DNA of 64,000 nucleotides from Rotaria socialis (GCA_905331475.1 CAJNYU010001862.1:53894-117893); one strand, 5' to 3'; shown: positions 51,162 through 62,049, counted from the first letter of the stretch. The notes: a model not told the origin generated them from the letters alone. Numbers and translations are program-made.

Positions 51162-52811
51162 TCTTTTGATTGTTCTTTATTATTTCATAAATTATGTTTT
51201 TGTTGTAATTACTAGAATTCAAAAAGAAAATCCAGAATAAACTTCAACTAAAAGAAGAAAAGAAAATATTTAGTGAAGATTGACAAAAAAAAATGATTCT
51301 GCCATCATTGTGTATTAGCAAAAGCTGAAATTCTTTTTTTCTTTTTGTCAACAAAAAGGAATCTTAAAGAAAAGAACAGTTATTTGCCATGCGGTATTCT
51401 GTGTCGCATGAAGAGAAGTGAATATAATCATGGTGTTGTGGCAACCGGTATTGTTGTCATTCACATAGTTGCCAACTCTGAATTTAATGTTTGATGAGAT
51501 GTTTTTTACACAATTTCTTTTGTTAATGTCGAAATAAAAAGTGAAAAATAGCTTGAAGATTTTATTTTGAGCCTCTTGATAATGTACTAAATTCAATGCC
51601 TGAAATGCTAAATGAATACATCAGAAAGGAAATCCGTTTATATTTCACAGTTATCTTTCTATTCTTTTGAATTAATATCGGTACTCATATAAAAGTTTAA
51701 TCATGACAAGTTCTTACTGTTATAATATGCTGTTAAATAAGTAGTTCAACCTTAATTTCTTTTACCGATTTCCAATCAATAAATTAGATGGATTTTAAAC
51801 AGCACTACTCTACTGTAAAATTCTCTAATTCATTCCATGGGAAAAGTTAGCGTAGATATCGGAAGCAATATTTTTACAAGAAACAGTCAACTTTTATTAA
51901 TAAAACAAAACAAGAATAAATATCAAATAAGCTACGATGATATTCCGTAAAAACAAATGTCAGTAACTCTAGTTACACCGTGTGCAATTGTAAAAATGAT
52001 ACTTTTCTTCCTATGATAGATTTTTTATTTGTGAAACTTTAAAAAAAGAACTTAATTTGCTTAAATTTTTAATGTCATCACCAGCACTCACTTTAATAAA
52101 CACCAATAGCAAACGCTTTAAAACTATCTCAAAACTGTAGTAAGTTATCATGGTGTAAATTTGTTACCGTAGAATGATAACTACAATACACATGTACTAA
52201 TTTCTCGATGGAATGCTGCGTCATTCATTCATAGTTTCTTCGCGCCTTTTACATTCAAATCTTTCAAGGGCATTCAAAACAATGCTGGCTGTATGAATTT
52301 TGCTTTCTCGTATCATATTATCATTTTTTTCTATATTTTTAACTAACAACAAACTATGTGTACGTTTTACAAAAATAAAACTGCATCATGAATTTCCTTT
52401 TTGTTTTGCTGCAAAAAATTGGTTTAAGAAGCATCAACTGCATGCACTCTCATCAATTTCATCGAATCAGTCACTGACAAAACAAAAGGAAAAAAAGAAA
52501 GAAACATTTTCAAATTTAGAAAAAACTCGACTTACATTTTTCTGTATGGTACTAATTCGACTAAGCGTATAATATTTGGCAAGCAGAAATCTAAAAATAA
52601 ACCATTACACTTCGTTCACACCCAAACTCACAAAATAATGGAAAACCAAGATATTTATTAGGAAAAAAATAATTATTCAAAAATTTTATTACTGTGTTTT
52701 TCACCGCGATTACTTTTATCCAAGAAAACAGAAAAATATGTATACTTCATTATATTACTGAAACGGTGTGCGAATGTGTTTCTCTGAAACTTCTGAGCTA
52801 TTCTTAATCTA
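51162..52811. other. Upstream region of TRPM gene, nothing else recognised
   Basis: About 1.6 kb of AT-rich DNA with no convincing exon. The frames at 51348-51596 (-) and 52300-52572 (+) lack recognisable motifs. Confidence 0.45.
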
Positions 52812-52819
52812 CTTCCAAC

Positions 52820-53260
52820 TAGGGGTGGTACGTTAATGTTAATTTGAAATTAACGTTAACTGAAACCGTTAACCAGTGACGGCGGAGCCACTGAGACCCA
52901 TGAGGCTTGCACCTCACCTAGATTTCACAAGATGAGGCTCAGCCTCACTTACTTTTGTACTGAATATTGTTATTTTTTTATTCTTGCATCAAAGCAGGAG
53001 CAAAAAAAGTATTTTTTGGTATTTTCCAATCATTTTTTTTATACTGACCATTTTTATTTTTACTCCAGTTCAATAAAAAGAAGACTTATTTTCTGCTTGA
53101 TGCGTTCATAAAATTCCACGGTAGAAAAAAATATTATGAGCCTCACCTAGCGTAATGATGTTCCGCCGCCCCTGCCGTTAGCCGTTAATATTAATGATTA
53201 ATGCTTTTAGTTAATTAGCGGTGTTAATTAGCTAGCATTAGATTAAATGACCCACCCCTA
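52820..53260. mobile_element. hAT-like MITE with TAGGGGTGG ends, 441 bp, carrying a nested MITE
   Basis: Ends TAGGGGTGG and the complement of CCACCCCTA. CTTCCAAC is duplicated at 52812-52819 and 53261-53268. The arms are built of GTTAACGTTAAC-like words in both orientations. A second element (52874-53174) sits inside. Confidence 0.9.
52874..53174. mobile_element. Nested hAT-like MITE, CAGTGACGGCGG ends, 301 bp
   Basis: Ends CAGTGACGGCGGAGC and the complement of TTCCGCCGCCCCTG. The 8-bp flanks CCGTTAAC (52866-52873) and CCGTTAGC (53175-53182) differ at one base. Internal GAGGCT/AGCCTC words pair. It must be younger than the surrounding MITE. Confidence 0.8.
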
Positions 53261-53599
53261 CTTCCAACTAATGTCATGAACACATCAAGAGGATTTTATC
53301 CTATTAACCTTTATTGAATACCCATGCCGTACAGGCACGACCCGTAAACGACTAAAAACGGTGGCCTTTTAGGTGACGGTTTCCTTATTGCCAGAAACGA
53401 CTCGCCTGTGTTACTATAGAAAACGCTGCGAGACACGTTAAATCGGGCAGCATGAACGCGTTTCGCAGTGAATATATTTTAATTTTTTATTACATGGGTA
53501 CCTTCTAAGGCGAACGTTTCTTACCGTTTTACATCTATTTTATTTAGAGATATAAATATGGGTAAAATATATAACTACTAGGCACTATCGTTCAACTTA

Positions 53600-53770
53600 T
53601 TTTCTTTTATTTTATTTATTGTATTATTCATTTTAGTTATTTTATTTTACTTTTATTGTATTTTGTTTTATTTTATTTTATTTATTGTATTATTCATTTT
53701 AGTTATTTTATTTTACTTTTATTGTATATTTTATTTATTTTATATTGTTGTATTTTACTTCTTTTATTTT
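53600..53770. repeat. TTTTA-rich low-complexity tract with an approximately 67-bp duplication
   Basis: The words TTTATTGTATTATTCATTTT and AGTTATTTTATTTTACTTTT appear twice in the same order. The Phe/Leu-rich open frame here is an artefact. Confidence 0.7.
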
Positions 53771-53975
53771 ATATACTATTTACTTCATTATATTTATTTT
53801 TTTCATTTTTGGATTAGTTCAGTGTTTTTTATTCTTTTCCGATGATTTTTTGCTTTATTTCATGTTATTTTGTGTGTAGACTTTTTTTGAAAATAAATAT
53901 TTAATCATATTCTTAAATTAAATTTTTAAAAAGTATAAATGATCAGCGTAACTCTCATGCAAAACGGTTTCATCA

Positions 53976-55130
53976 CGTCAGAACGGACGAAAATAATGCG
54001 CTTTTATTACTTCCCATATGTTTCATTACGATGAAACTGCGGTGTAGTTACGGCGTAACTGCGATCGCAGTGTCGCCCATAATTCCGGAAAATTACGACA
54101 TAGTTACGCGTAGCTACGATGAAAAAATCGCAGTTACGCGTAGTTATGGTGAAAAAATCATAGTTACGCGTAGCTCAGTCACATTTTTTTTGCAATTACG
54201 GGCCAGAGTGTGATCATTTTGCCGCAGAAGTGCGCCGCGATTGCTACATGAGGTGATTCAGATTAGGTTTTATTTTCATTCTTATTTTTATTATGAGTTA
54301 AAAGAAAAATTTTTACGCACAGAAAATAAAAAACTTAAAACTATAAAATTAAAACTTTTATGAAAAATCAAAAGCAAAAGTTTGAGAAATAAAACAATTA
54401 CTAAAAAAATTAAAAGTTACTAAGTATTTTAAAATATAAAATAATTAAGGAAAACAATAAATAGGTATCTGTAACAATCAAAAAATTATTTATAATTTAA
54501 TAAAGAAAAGAAAAAACTTAGATTAGAAAAATTTTTAAAATAAAATACCTAAACAAAGCTCTAGAATTTTTTTTAAATTTTAAAAATTAAACAGAAAATC
54601 TAGAAAAGTTTTTAAAATTTTTAAAATTAACAGCAAAATCTAAAAAAATTTTATAATTGAAAAATAAAAAAAATATTAATAATAATTAAATGGGGACAAT
54701 ATTTTTATATTTTTCGGAATATGTATTCTACTGTTTATAGTAGAATGTGTTTATGAACCGAGATTTCGGTGAACAGTGCTTTTTATAGTAACTTTCTATG
54801 ACTAATTTTTAGTGTTCAAGAGTAGCCAATTACAAGTAAGAAGGAATTATTTATAATTGGCCAGTTACAGTTACAACGGATCGTATGATGCGATCACTAG
54901 AATGCAGTTACGCTGACCTGGGTCGCATTAGGCATAGTATTTTAAAAAAGTCTTCACTACGATCAATGCGCCGTATTTACGCGTAACCTCGACTTAAAAT
55001 TGGCTCTGCGCGTAACTGCGGCGCAGTTGGTAAAAAAAGAGGCGAAATGGATTGCCCGTGTTCGTCGGAAACGGCCTTGAACGACATCTTTAAAGGTCCG
55101 GGGAAAAACGGCCCGTAATCCGAGCTGACG
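53976..55130. mobile_element. Element inserted into copy 2, with GTTACGCGTAGC arrays
   Basis: Its ends CGTCAGAACGGAC and the complement CGTCAGCTCGGA are similar. Near both ends, TTACGCGTA words repeat in opposite orientation (54090-54180 and about 54975-55015), including two approximately 40-bp direct copies with GAAAAAATC. The middle is A-rich. A CCTGGGT end-like word at 54917-54923 hints at yet another fragment. Boundaries are estimated by comparison with the uninterrupted 33-kb copy. Confidence 0.55.
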
Positions 55131-55248
55131 AAAAACTGCTGAAAAACGGCGGTCGTTTTTCACCGCTTATCACATTATTTGAGCGGTTTATTAACAGTTT
55201 CAGGCAGTTTAAAGCCATCTTTCAGACTGTCTGAATGATGGACCTGAT

Positions 55249-55728
55249 TAGTAGTGTCAAAATATTTCATTGTATGTCAGTAACAATTTAGCTGTGACAT
55301 ACGACGAAGCTACTTAGCATTATCGATAAGTAGAGTTATAATCAATTCAAACAACTATGATCTTGTGATAGAAGCTAATTTTATATTTGATACAATTAAG
55401 AAGTATTTCAAATATAATTAGCTCGGAGAATATTCTTAGAGCACGCGGAACTTTAGTGGGATACGAAACTTTCTCTTTTCTTTTTCAGTTAAATTATATT
55501 GCATTGTTGATTCAGCAATACTGAATCAGCATCGTACTTTTTCACACTAAAATAACTTCTTTGCATACTTCCTAATTCCATACAATCTATATCTGCCCTT
55601 GATAGTGCACTTTAATTAAAGTTGAATTTCACATTCTGATGAATGTTAAAATATTCGTTTTCGACTTTTGAAATATTTTCTGAATTAGCCCAGTCATTAC
55701 AATGTCTATGAATTTTTTCCGACCAATA
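55249..55728. other. AT-rich spacer, nothing recognised
   Basis: No exon or element end identified. Confidence 0.4.
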
Positions 55729-55932
55729 CCCAGGTGAATGAATCCGACAACGGATCTCATCGAATCCTATGGGATCCGACTCCCCAACAGAATCCGATAG
55801 GATTCCTGGACATGGACCTATTGTCGTCTCCGACAGAAAAAAATCGTTTTCCTATTCACGATCAAATAAACATTTTGAGTCATCAGAGCGCAAGGGTGAT
55901 TCGTTACAGTTGGGTTCCTTTAAAATCCTGGG
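55729..55932. mobile_element. TA-flanked foldback element, CCCAGG ends, 204 bp
   Basis: Starts CCCAGGTGAATG and ends AAATCCTGGG, with TA on both sides (55727-55728, 55933-55934). The interior is full of ATCCGA/TCGGAT and GGATCC words. Confidence 0.75.
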
Positions 55933-56546
55933 TATTTCATGCCTGGTAGCATTCATTAGAAATAAATCAGTCATAATCATTGATTACTTAACAATACAAT
56001 CTAACTAGATGACTCCTACAAATATTTTGAAATTTTAATTTGCCAGGAGTCTCCATCGACGTTTTCGACTGAAAGATATACGTATATATAGGCATCTTTT
56101 TTTTCGTTTTTTTCCATAGAGATGGGTATCCATCGAAATATTGGTTGAACCCTAGAGCAAATATTCTGTTCATATGATCAGTAGTTGCTCCTGATATGAT
56201 TCCAATACGTGAAACTAACATATTGTCGGGAGGAAAAACGAATAATATTTTCTGTATTTATTATTTGTTGTATGAATTTAAAATCATGAATGAACGTAAC
56301 ATATTCATTCAAAGTAGAATAGTTTTCTTTAGTGTTGTATAACGAACAAGAAAGCGACAAATGACAGTATCTACGAAAAAAATTAGTTATAAAAATTGAT
56401 CGAAAATATAAAACTCTTGTCAATTACAACTCTATATATTTTCCATTGTAAAAGTAAATATTTCGATGAAAATAGTATAAATATCGAAACAAAAAATTTC
56501 GATCGATTGATATAAAAAAAGACCTTTTTGGTTTTACTAACATAGG
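55933..56546. other. AT-rich spacer, nothing recognised
   Basis: Short minus-strand frames near 55988-56423 have no recognisable motif. Confidence 0.4.
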
Positions 56547-56687
56547 CCCTAATCCACTCTCCCCCGATGACTCCCCGGGGAGTCCTCGCAAAATAACGAA
56601 ATCCCTGGGGAGTCCCTCTCGTGAGTCCCCAGGGACTTTTTATTTGGGGGACTCCCCGGGGATTTCTCTAGAGAGAGTTGACTAGGG
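56547..56687. mobile_element. Foldback MITE with ACTCCCCGGGGAGT palindromes, 141 bp
   Basis: Ends CCCTAATCCACTCTC and the complement of GAGAGTTGACTAGGG. AGG lies directly outside both ends and may be a 3-bp target duplication. The GACTCCCCGGGGAGTCC palindrome and close variants occur about four times. Confidence 0.7.
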
Positions 56688-56836
56688 AGGACAGCTTCTA
56701 TGTGAAACAGGTACTATAAAATTTATCATTTTCTGAAGAAAACATTCGATTACACTTTGAAAATCACTATACATTAAAAATAAAATCGACAATTCTGTGT
56801 AGCATCGATTTTTCTTTTGTAAAAGTAAAAAGCCTA

Positions 56837-56986
56837 CCCAGGTCGACTAATCAGATTCCGATCCTATGGATCTGAATCTCGGTCTGAAACCCGAAATCTG
56901 TCGATTCTCGTGGGGTCTCATGTGAGATCCGAGGTAACCCGTTTTCAGATTTGATTGGATCCAATTGTAGGAATGAGTGGCCTGGG
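56837..56986. mobile_element. TA-flanked foldback element, CCCAGG ends, 150 bp
   Basis: Starts CCCAGGTCGACT and ends GAGTGGCCTGGG, with TA on both sides (56835-56836, 56987-56988). GATCTGAATC, CGAAATCTG and CAGATTTG-like words recur in both orientations. Confidence 0.7.
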
Positions 56987-57505
56987 TACTTGAATATGAA
57001 GCTTCTAAAAGCTAAGTAAATATTTGAATGCGTTCATTATATGTTATTGCTTGTTTTGGAAGACGATCAATCGAAAAAATATTTTTATCGATTTTCGTAA
57101 ATATAACTGTCTATTGCGCTTTATAAATACTGAATTTGACACATAGTTATGTGGGATTTACCATTATAATGCATTAGTAATGAAAACTTCAGCCGTGTCT
57201 TTTCTTACTTGAACGAGTAGTTTTTCTCCGTTCGAAACAGATGTTATAAATTGATGCGAATAGATATACATTTCAAAAAAGTACCGAAAAGTATGAATAA
57301 AGTATATAATATTGAATTTTCTAAATGTATCTATTAGCTCGATGGCACACATCCAGGGTGAATCATAGCCCATTCGATTATTTTAGATGAATTTTATTTC
57401 ATTGAAAAAATCAAAATATTCGAAGTTCAGCTTACAAAGCTGGTTTAAGGAAGTAATAGTCAATTTAGTTTCTCGTAGTTGGGATACACTAGGTTCAAGG
57501 ATAAA

Positions 57506-57802
57506 CTAACGTTTTGAAAAGGATTCCAGATATGCGATGAGATTTAGAAACGGCTTTAGTGATTGTGACTGTTGAATATCAATTTTAAATTGATTTTCTA
57601 AACCATTGAAGAAATGAACACATCCTTGTTGCCAATCACTATTTTGTTGAAACAGGGGCTTTGAATTTTGTGGAGATGCAATATATCTATTAGAATTAGG
57701 ATATTGTATAGAACCCGGAGGAATCATGAATGCCGGCCACAATAATTGATGTAACTTCGTCATAGACATCCCTGGCGGCCCGCTTGATTGACAAAACTTC
57801 AT
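57506..57802 (-). CDS. Unrecognised open frame, 98 aa
   Basis: The composition is protein-like (Gln, Pro, Phe, Asn) and unlike neighbouring chance frames. It begins MKFCQSSGPPGMSMTKLHQ and contains LLWPAFMIPPGSIQYP and CVHFFNGLENQF. The frame can extend upstream a few codons through HNPHGSPY to a stop near 57830, so it may be the last exon or a remnant of a larger gene. I recognise no family. Confidence 0.3.
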   Translation of the reverse strand: MKFCQSSGPPGMSMTKLHQLLWPAFMIPPGSIQYPNSNRYIASPQNSKPLFQQNSDWQQGCVHFFNGLENQFKIDIQQSQSLKPFLNLIAYLESFSKR

Positions 57803-58194
57803 GTAAGGACTGCCGTGTGGATTGTGAATTTGTCAAATCGAGCGATGAGATAATGATGATTACCAAACATGACTAAAACAAATTTCTATTTTAAACCTTT
57901 CTTTCAGATTGAACTACTCACAAGAAATATGGTTTTGTGCATCGTTTATTTATTGTGTTTACTGATGAGTTTTTTTCTTTTTAATATTATCCGATGTATT
58001 GCAGTTAAAAATGCAAGTATTTATATACAAAGTATGCCATGTTTTTAACAATATTCGTTGTAACCATATTGAAACCAATAGAAATCAAATCATTTATTTG
58101 CATAGAAACTAGCTTAAGAGAATCGGAAGAAATCTTCTATTGATTACAGCTCATATGTTTACTTAAAAGCTGTAAAAAAACAACGATAAACACT

Positions 58195-58501
58195 CCCAGG
58201 AGAATCAGGGTACGTCGGAATCGGTCGGAACTGATCAGCTCCGTTGAATTCCAACGATTTCCTAACTAACAGATTCCGGTCCAGATTTCGTCGGACCATT
58301 TCCGATCGATTCCCATCGGTTCCGTCGATTTCCGACGAATTCCGGGTCGGAACTTAACGGAATTTTTCCGGCGGAACCCGGCCCGGGATCCGTTAGTTAG
58401 GAAATCGTCGGAATTCAACGGAGTCGACCGAAAAGCAACGGAATCCATAGGATCCCGTGCCGGAAACGATCGGATCCACTGGTCGGATTGAATCTCCTGG
58501 G
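58195..58501. mobile_element. Foldback element, CCCAGG ends, 307 bp
   Basis: Starts CCCAGGAGAATC and ends GAATCTCCTGGG. TA follows the right end; the left flank is CT, so one side of the target site has probably mutated. A central pair CGATTTCCTAACTAAC/GTTAGTTAGGAAATCG and many TCCGTCGGAA-like words fold the whole element. Confidence 0.75.
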
Positions 58502-59248
58502 TAGATAACATTGAATAAAAATAAATTAAAAAGATTTTATAATTTTTTCGACAAATATATTTAGATTTATAAGCAAATGCGATTAATTAGTAGGGTTTTA
58601 AAAACATTAATTTGAGTATAAAAATAAAAATAATTTATACCGGCAAAAATCTAATTTTTTTCATATTATTTTTTAGGTTAGTTCTAAATTTAAATCACCG
58701 TATATTCATCTAATAATTAAATTATTTTTGGTTTATTTTAAATTATTAGAATTGATATTTAAAATAAACTAACATAATAGTATTATATGAAAAGATTTAG
58801 ATGCTTCTCAATTTTTTTAAATTTAGTACATCTCGCATTTTGAAAAAAAATATATAAATTGGCACTCCTAGATACGAGATGAATTTTGTTGTTAGTACTA
58901 GCCCCTACTATTTTATGCTTTGATACATTCTTAAACTTTTAGCATTAGCTAATGTAAAATAAAATAAAATATATCAAGACAGGGATGCACGCAATATATT
59001 AAATCCTTTCGAATACACTATTGATTACAGCAGACTCTCTAATTGTACTTCTAGGTAGAAAAAAATTCGACAAGCATTGAGTAAAATAAACACTTCTAAA
59101 AAACGGACTGGTCATGAGGTGCCCAGAAGATGCTTCAGACTAGTCAATACCGTTTACGTCGGTTTGATTCTGATTTTCTATGCATGGATGGGAGTCAATC
59201 TATGATTCTAGACTATATATACTTATGGCAGTCTATTTCAGTATCCTA
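58502..59248. other. AT-rich spacer, nothing recognised
   Basis: No exon recognised. TTAGAT/AATTATT-rich sequence without defined repeats. Confidence 0.4.
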
Positions 59249-59533
59249 CACTGAGAAAAAAAATAGCACTACACGGAACCAAGAAAGTTTCGAATTTTCT
59301 CACTGAACTTTAAAATGGTTTCGCAGGCACTACGAAACTTAAAAAGGGTTTCGAGATTTGAAACGAATTCTGAACCTTTTTTAGGTTTCGTAGGTTTTCC
59401 ACAAAACCTTCGAAAAAGTTTCCTGGACTCTTGATAATAATTTTGAGACTATCTTGGGCTTTTACGAAACCTTTTTGAGGGTTTAGAATTCGTTTCAAAA
59501 ATGGTTCCGTATGGTGCTATTTTTTTCCCAGTG
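59249..59533. mobile_element. Mariner-type MITE, 285 bp
   Basis: Ends CACTGAGAAAAAAAATAGCA and the complement TGCTATTTTTTTCCCAGTG, flanked by TA at 59247-59248 and 59534-59535. GGTTTCG/CGAAACC words fill both arms. Similar in termini, but not in interior, to the MITE at 25725. Confidence 0.85.
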
Positions 59534-59997
59534 TAGTATCCCGTCAGGATATCCGTCATATCTCGAACACTGTCGGGCTGGATGTTCAAGTCCACCGTGT
59601 AACCTCTGTTTTTAATCTTCTTACTAGTCTGGGCTAGGTCAGCAGACAACACGGATTAGACATTTCTGGGCTCAACGACATTTCAGACTAGTACAGACGT
59701 GTTTCTAAGACACTCCTCATTAAGCTGACTCGACAAGACGAGTATGCAAGACGTTTCAGACTAGACTTGACGGAAGCTGCGGACATTTCTGACTAGTCAT
59801 GTTGGCAGTCTCCCTTCATTTTTTGCTTACTTGGGGAGACTGATATTTAAAAGACAGAAAAAGCTTACGATAATTTTGAAAATTAACTAGAAAAAAATGG
59901 CAAAAAAAGTAGAGTCGAACATGTAGCTAGAAAATCCATCAGAAGACCGAATTTACCTCGAAGATTACACTAAAATACACAAACAGCCTCTGCGACT

Positions 59998-60200
59998 GAT
60001 CCAAACGTAGACGTCACCGATCCAAACGCAGATGTTGCCGATCTAAACATGGACGTCACCGATCCAGACGCAGATGTCACCGATCTAAACATAGATGCCA
60101 CCGATCCAAACACAGATGTCACCGATCTAAACATAGATGCCACCGATCCAAACACAGATGTCACCGATCTAAACATAGACGTCACCGATCCAAACACAGA
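59998..60200. repeat. 21-bp minisatellite with 42-bp higher-order period, 9.7 units
   Basis: Units alternate between GATCCAAACACAGATGTCACC-like and GATCTAAACATAGATGCCACC-like forms, so pairs of units are the amplified block. The plus strand reads DPNTDVT/DLNIDAT heptads and the minus strand SVTSMFR/SVTSVFG heptads; neither is part of a recognisable gene. Confidence 0.92.
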
Positions 60201-60305
60201 AAATTTAGGTTTCTAGACCCTATCCTTTCAGTCTAGGGAAAAGCATATTGAAATATCTATAAAATTCTATTAACGTCTATTTGCTCATATATACAACAAG
60301 AAAAT

Positions 60306-62049
60306 GTGAAAACAACTATAATTGATCAATTTGAATGGTTTAATTCTTTTCACCAACTGCTACAAGCAATCAAAACTAGAGCAACAATTTTTCATACGAC
60401 GAAACAACAACGACCAACGCTGTCTTCCTCAATTCGAGCAATGCTCAAACACAAACAATACTTACAAAATAAATATCGGCATAGCAAACTGGAAGAAGAT
60501 AGAGTACGCCTACGTTCGCGGAACAAATTAACTCAACATGAATTAAACTCTTTCTGGCAAAACAGATGGAGCATTTTCATAAGCCAAGTTGCTTTTCCTA
60601 ACCCAAAATATTTCTAGCAAACCGTCAAATGCATCAATAAAAAGAAATCAAGTAATTTTTCAGCTTTTACAGAAAATGAGCATATATACAAAACACCTGA
60701 TGAAATTATTAATACTTTACATGAACACTTCTCGAATAGATTTACTGCCCCCAAATTAAGTATCAATAACACAACGAATGTATTAGCTTCGAATCTATGG
60801 AATAAATTATCCAACTTAAGCCAACATGACATTGAACTGGTGTGTGAAAACTCTGATCTTAAATTCACTACTCATGATATCAAGTTAATTATTAAAAATA
60901 TGAAAAAAATCAAATTCTTGGTATTTTGATGGTATATCGAATAAAATGATTAAACTCTTACCAGAGAGTTATTACTCACATATAATCTCGGTGTACAATA
61001 CATTGTTCAGAAATGCCTTTTGGGACACGAGTTGGAAACAAGCAAGAACGATTTGTCTCAACAAAGTGGACAATTCTGCCCCATCTGCAAATTAACTTCG
61101 ACCGATATTTCTTCTCCCATCTTTTAGCAAAATATATGAAAAGCTTTTTCTGTTAAAATTTGACAAATGGATACAAGTGAACAACATTTTACCCTATCAG
61201 CAATCTGGTTCAAGACAACACCTATCCAGTCTAACAAGAGTAAACCATATTATGGAACAACTAACTCAATCATTAAACCATAACTCATTCTCTGTGATTA
61301 TATATGTAGACTCCCTACAAGCATTGGACATGCTATGGCACCAAAGTTTTATTTTAAAACTGTATCAACTCAATTGTCCGTATGATCATTTATTTTGGAT
61401 TATTAATTATTTTAAAGATCTTACAATTACTCTTGACTATCAAGGACATCTTTCAAAACAAGTTAAAGTACCTTGTAGAGCTCCACAAGGTTCGTGCTTT
61501 GGACCTAAAGCTTATATTGTAAACCATTTCGATTTACCATCTATATGTTGATGATTTAGCTATTTTATATTTTCCATCAATATGTTGATGATTTAGCTAT
61601 TTTATATTTTCCATCAATCTATCTCAAATATGCACAGCAAGCAAATGAAATAGAAACAAGAATTAACAACGACCTTTTGAAACTAGCTAACTATGCTGAA
61701 TCAAATCATCAACCCGTTAATAACAAGAAAACAGAATTTGTCATTTATCACAACAGTTCAAATTCCAAAAATTCGAATTATCTACCAAGGGCAATCTATT
61801 CAGCGACAAAAGTGTTTCACATATTTAGACTTTCATTTTGACTCTAAATTGTCATTCAACACCATGATAAATGCTCAACTCGTCAAGCTAGGAAAGTCTT
61901 ACTCAATATTGAAATATATACATCGCGCGTTTCCAACGTTTTTTGCGTTGAAAATAAAAAATTTTCAAACAACTCATTCTACAGACGTTGTCTCAGGCTC
62001 ATATACTGTTCGTATAGAGTTTCTACAACTGATCTTCATCAAACATTAA
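60306..62049 (+). pseudogene. LINE C reverse transcriptase (multiple stops and frameshifts)
   Basis: Pieces: a basic linker region (QNKYRHSKLEEDRVRLRSRN), stop at 60615, then SWYFDGISNKMIKLLP with a frame change near 60925, LRPIFLLPSFSKIYEKLF after a stop near 61096, QQSGSRQHLSS, IYVDSLQALDMLWHQS (the usual acidic catalytic-site motif altered), APQGSCFGPKAY, a duplicated YVDDLAILYF and FTYLDFHFDSKLSFN. It cannot encode a working protein. Confidence 0.75.
61543..61616 (+). repeat. 37-bp tandem duplication of the YVDD catalytic segment
   Basis: The unit starting ATATGTTGATGATTTAGC occurs twice without spacer (61543-61579, 61580-61616), identical at every base. 37 bp is not a multiple of three, so the duplication breaks the frame. 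Confidence 0.95.

Larger units (their letters stand above)
53321..55248. mobile_element. TA-type foldback element with AAACGGC words (copy 2), 1.9 kb, interrupted
   Basis: Starts after TA with CCCATGCCGT and ends GGACCTGAT before TA. The GTAAACGACTAAAAACGG arm, the CATCTATTTTATTT centre, TTTTTGAAAATAAATAT and the right arm GGCAGTTTAAAGCCATCTTT match the 33240-33867 copy. It is about 1.3 kb longer because another element is inserted at about 53976-55130. Confidence 0.75.

Noticed and set aside
53663..53845. Phe/Tyr/Ile-only frame
   Set aside because: Low-complexity TTTTA repeat translation.
54031..54213. Frame with repeated SYGEKI-like units
   Set aside because: Produced by TTACGCGTA repeats inside a non-coding element.
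59970..60197. Minus-strand frame with MFGSVTS/MFRSVTS repeats
   Set aside because: Direct result of the 21-bp minisatellite; no gene context.
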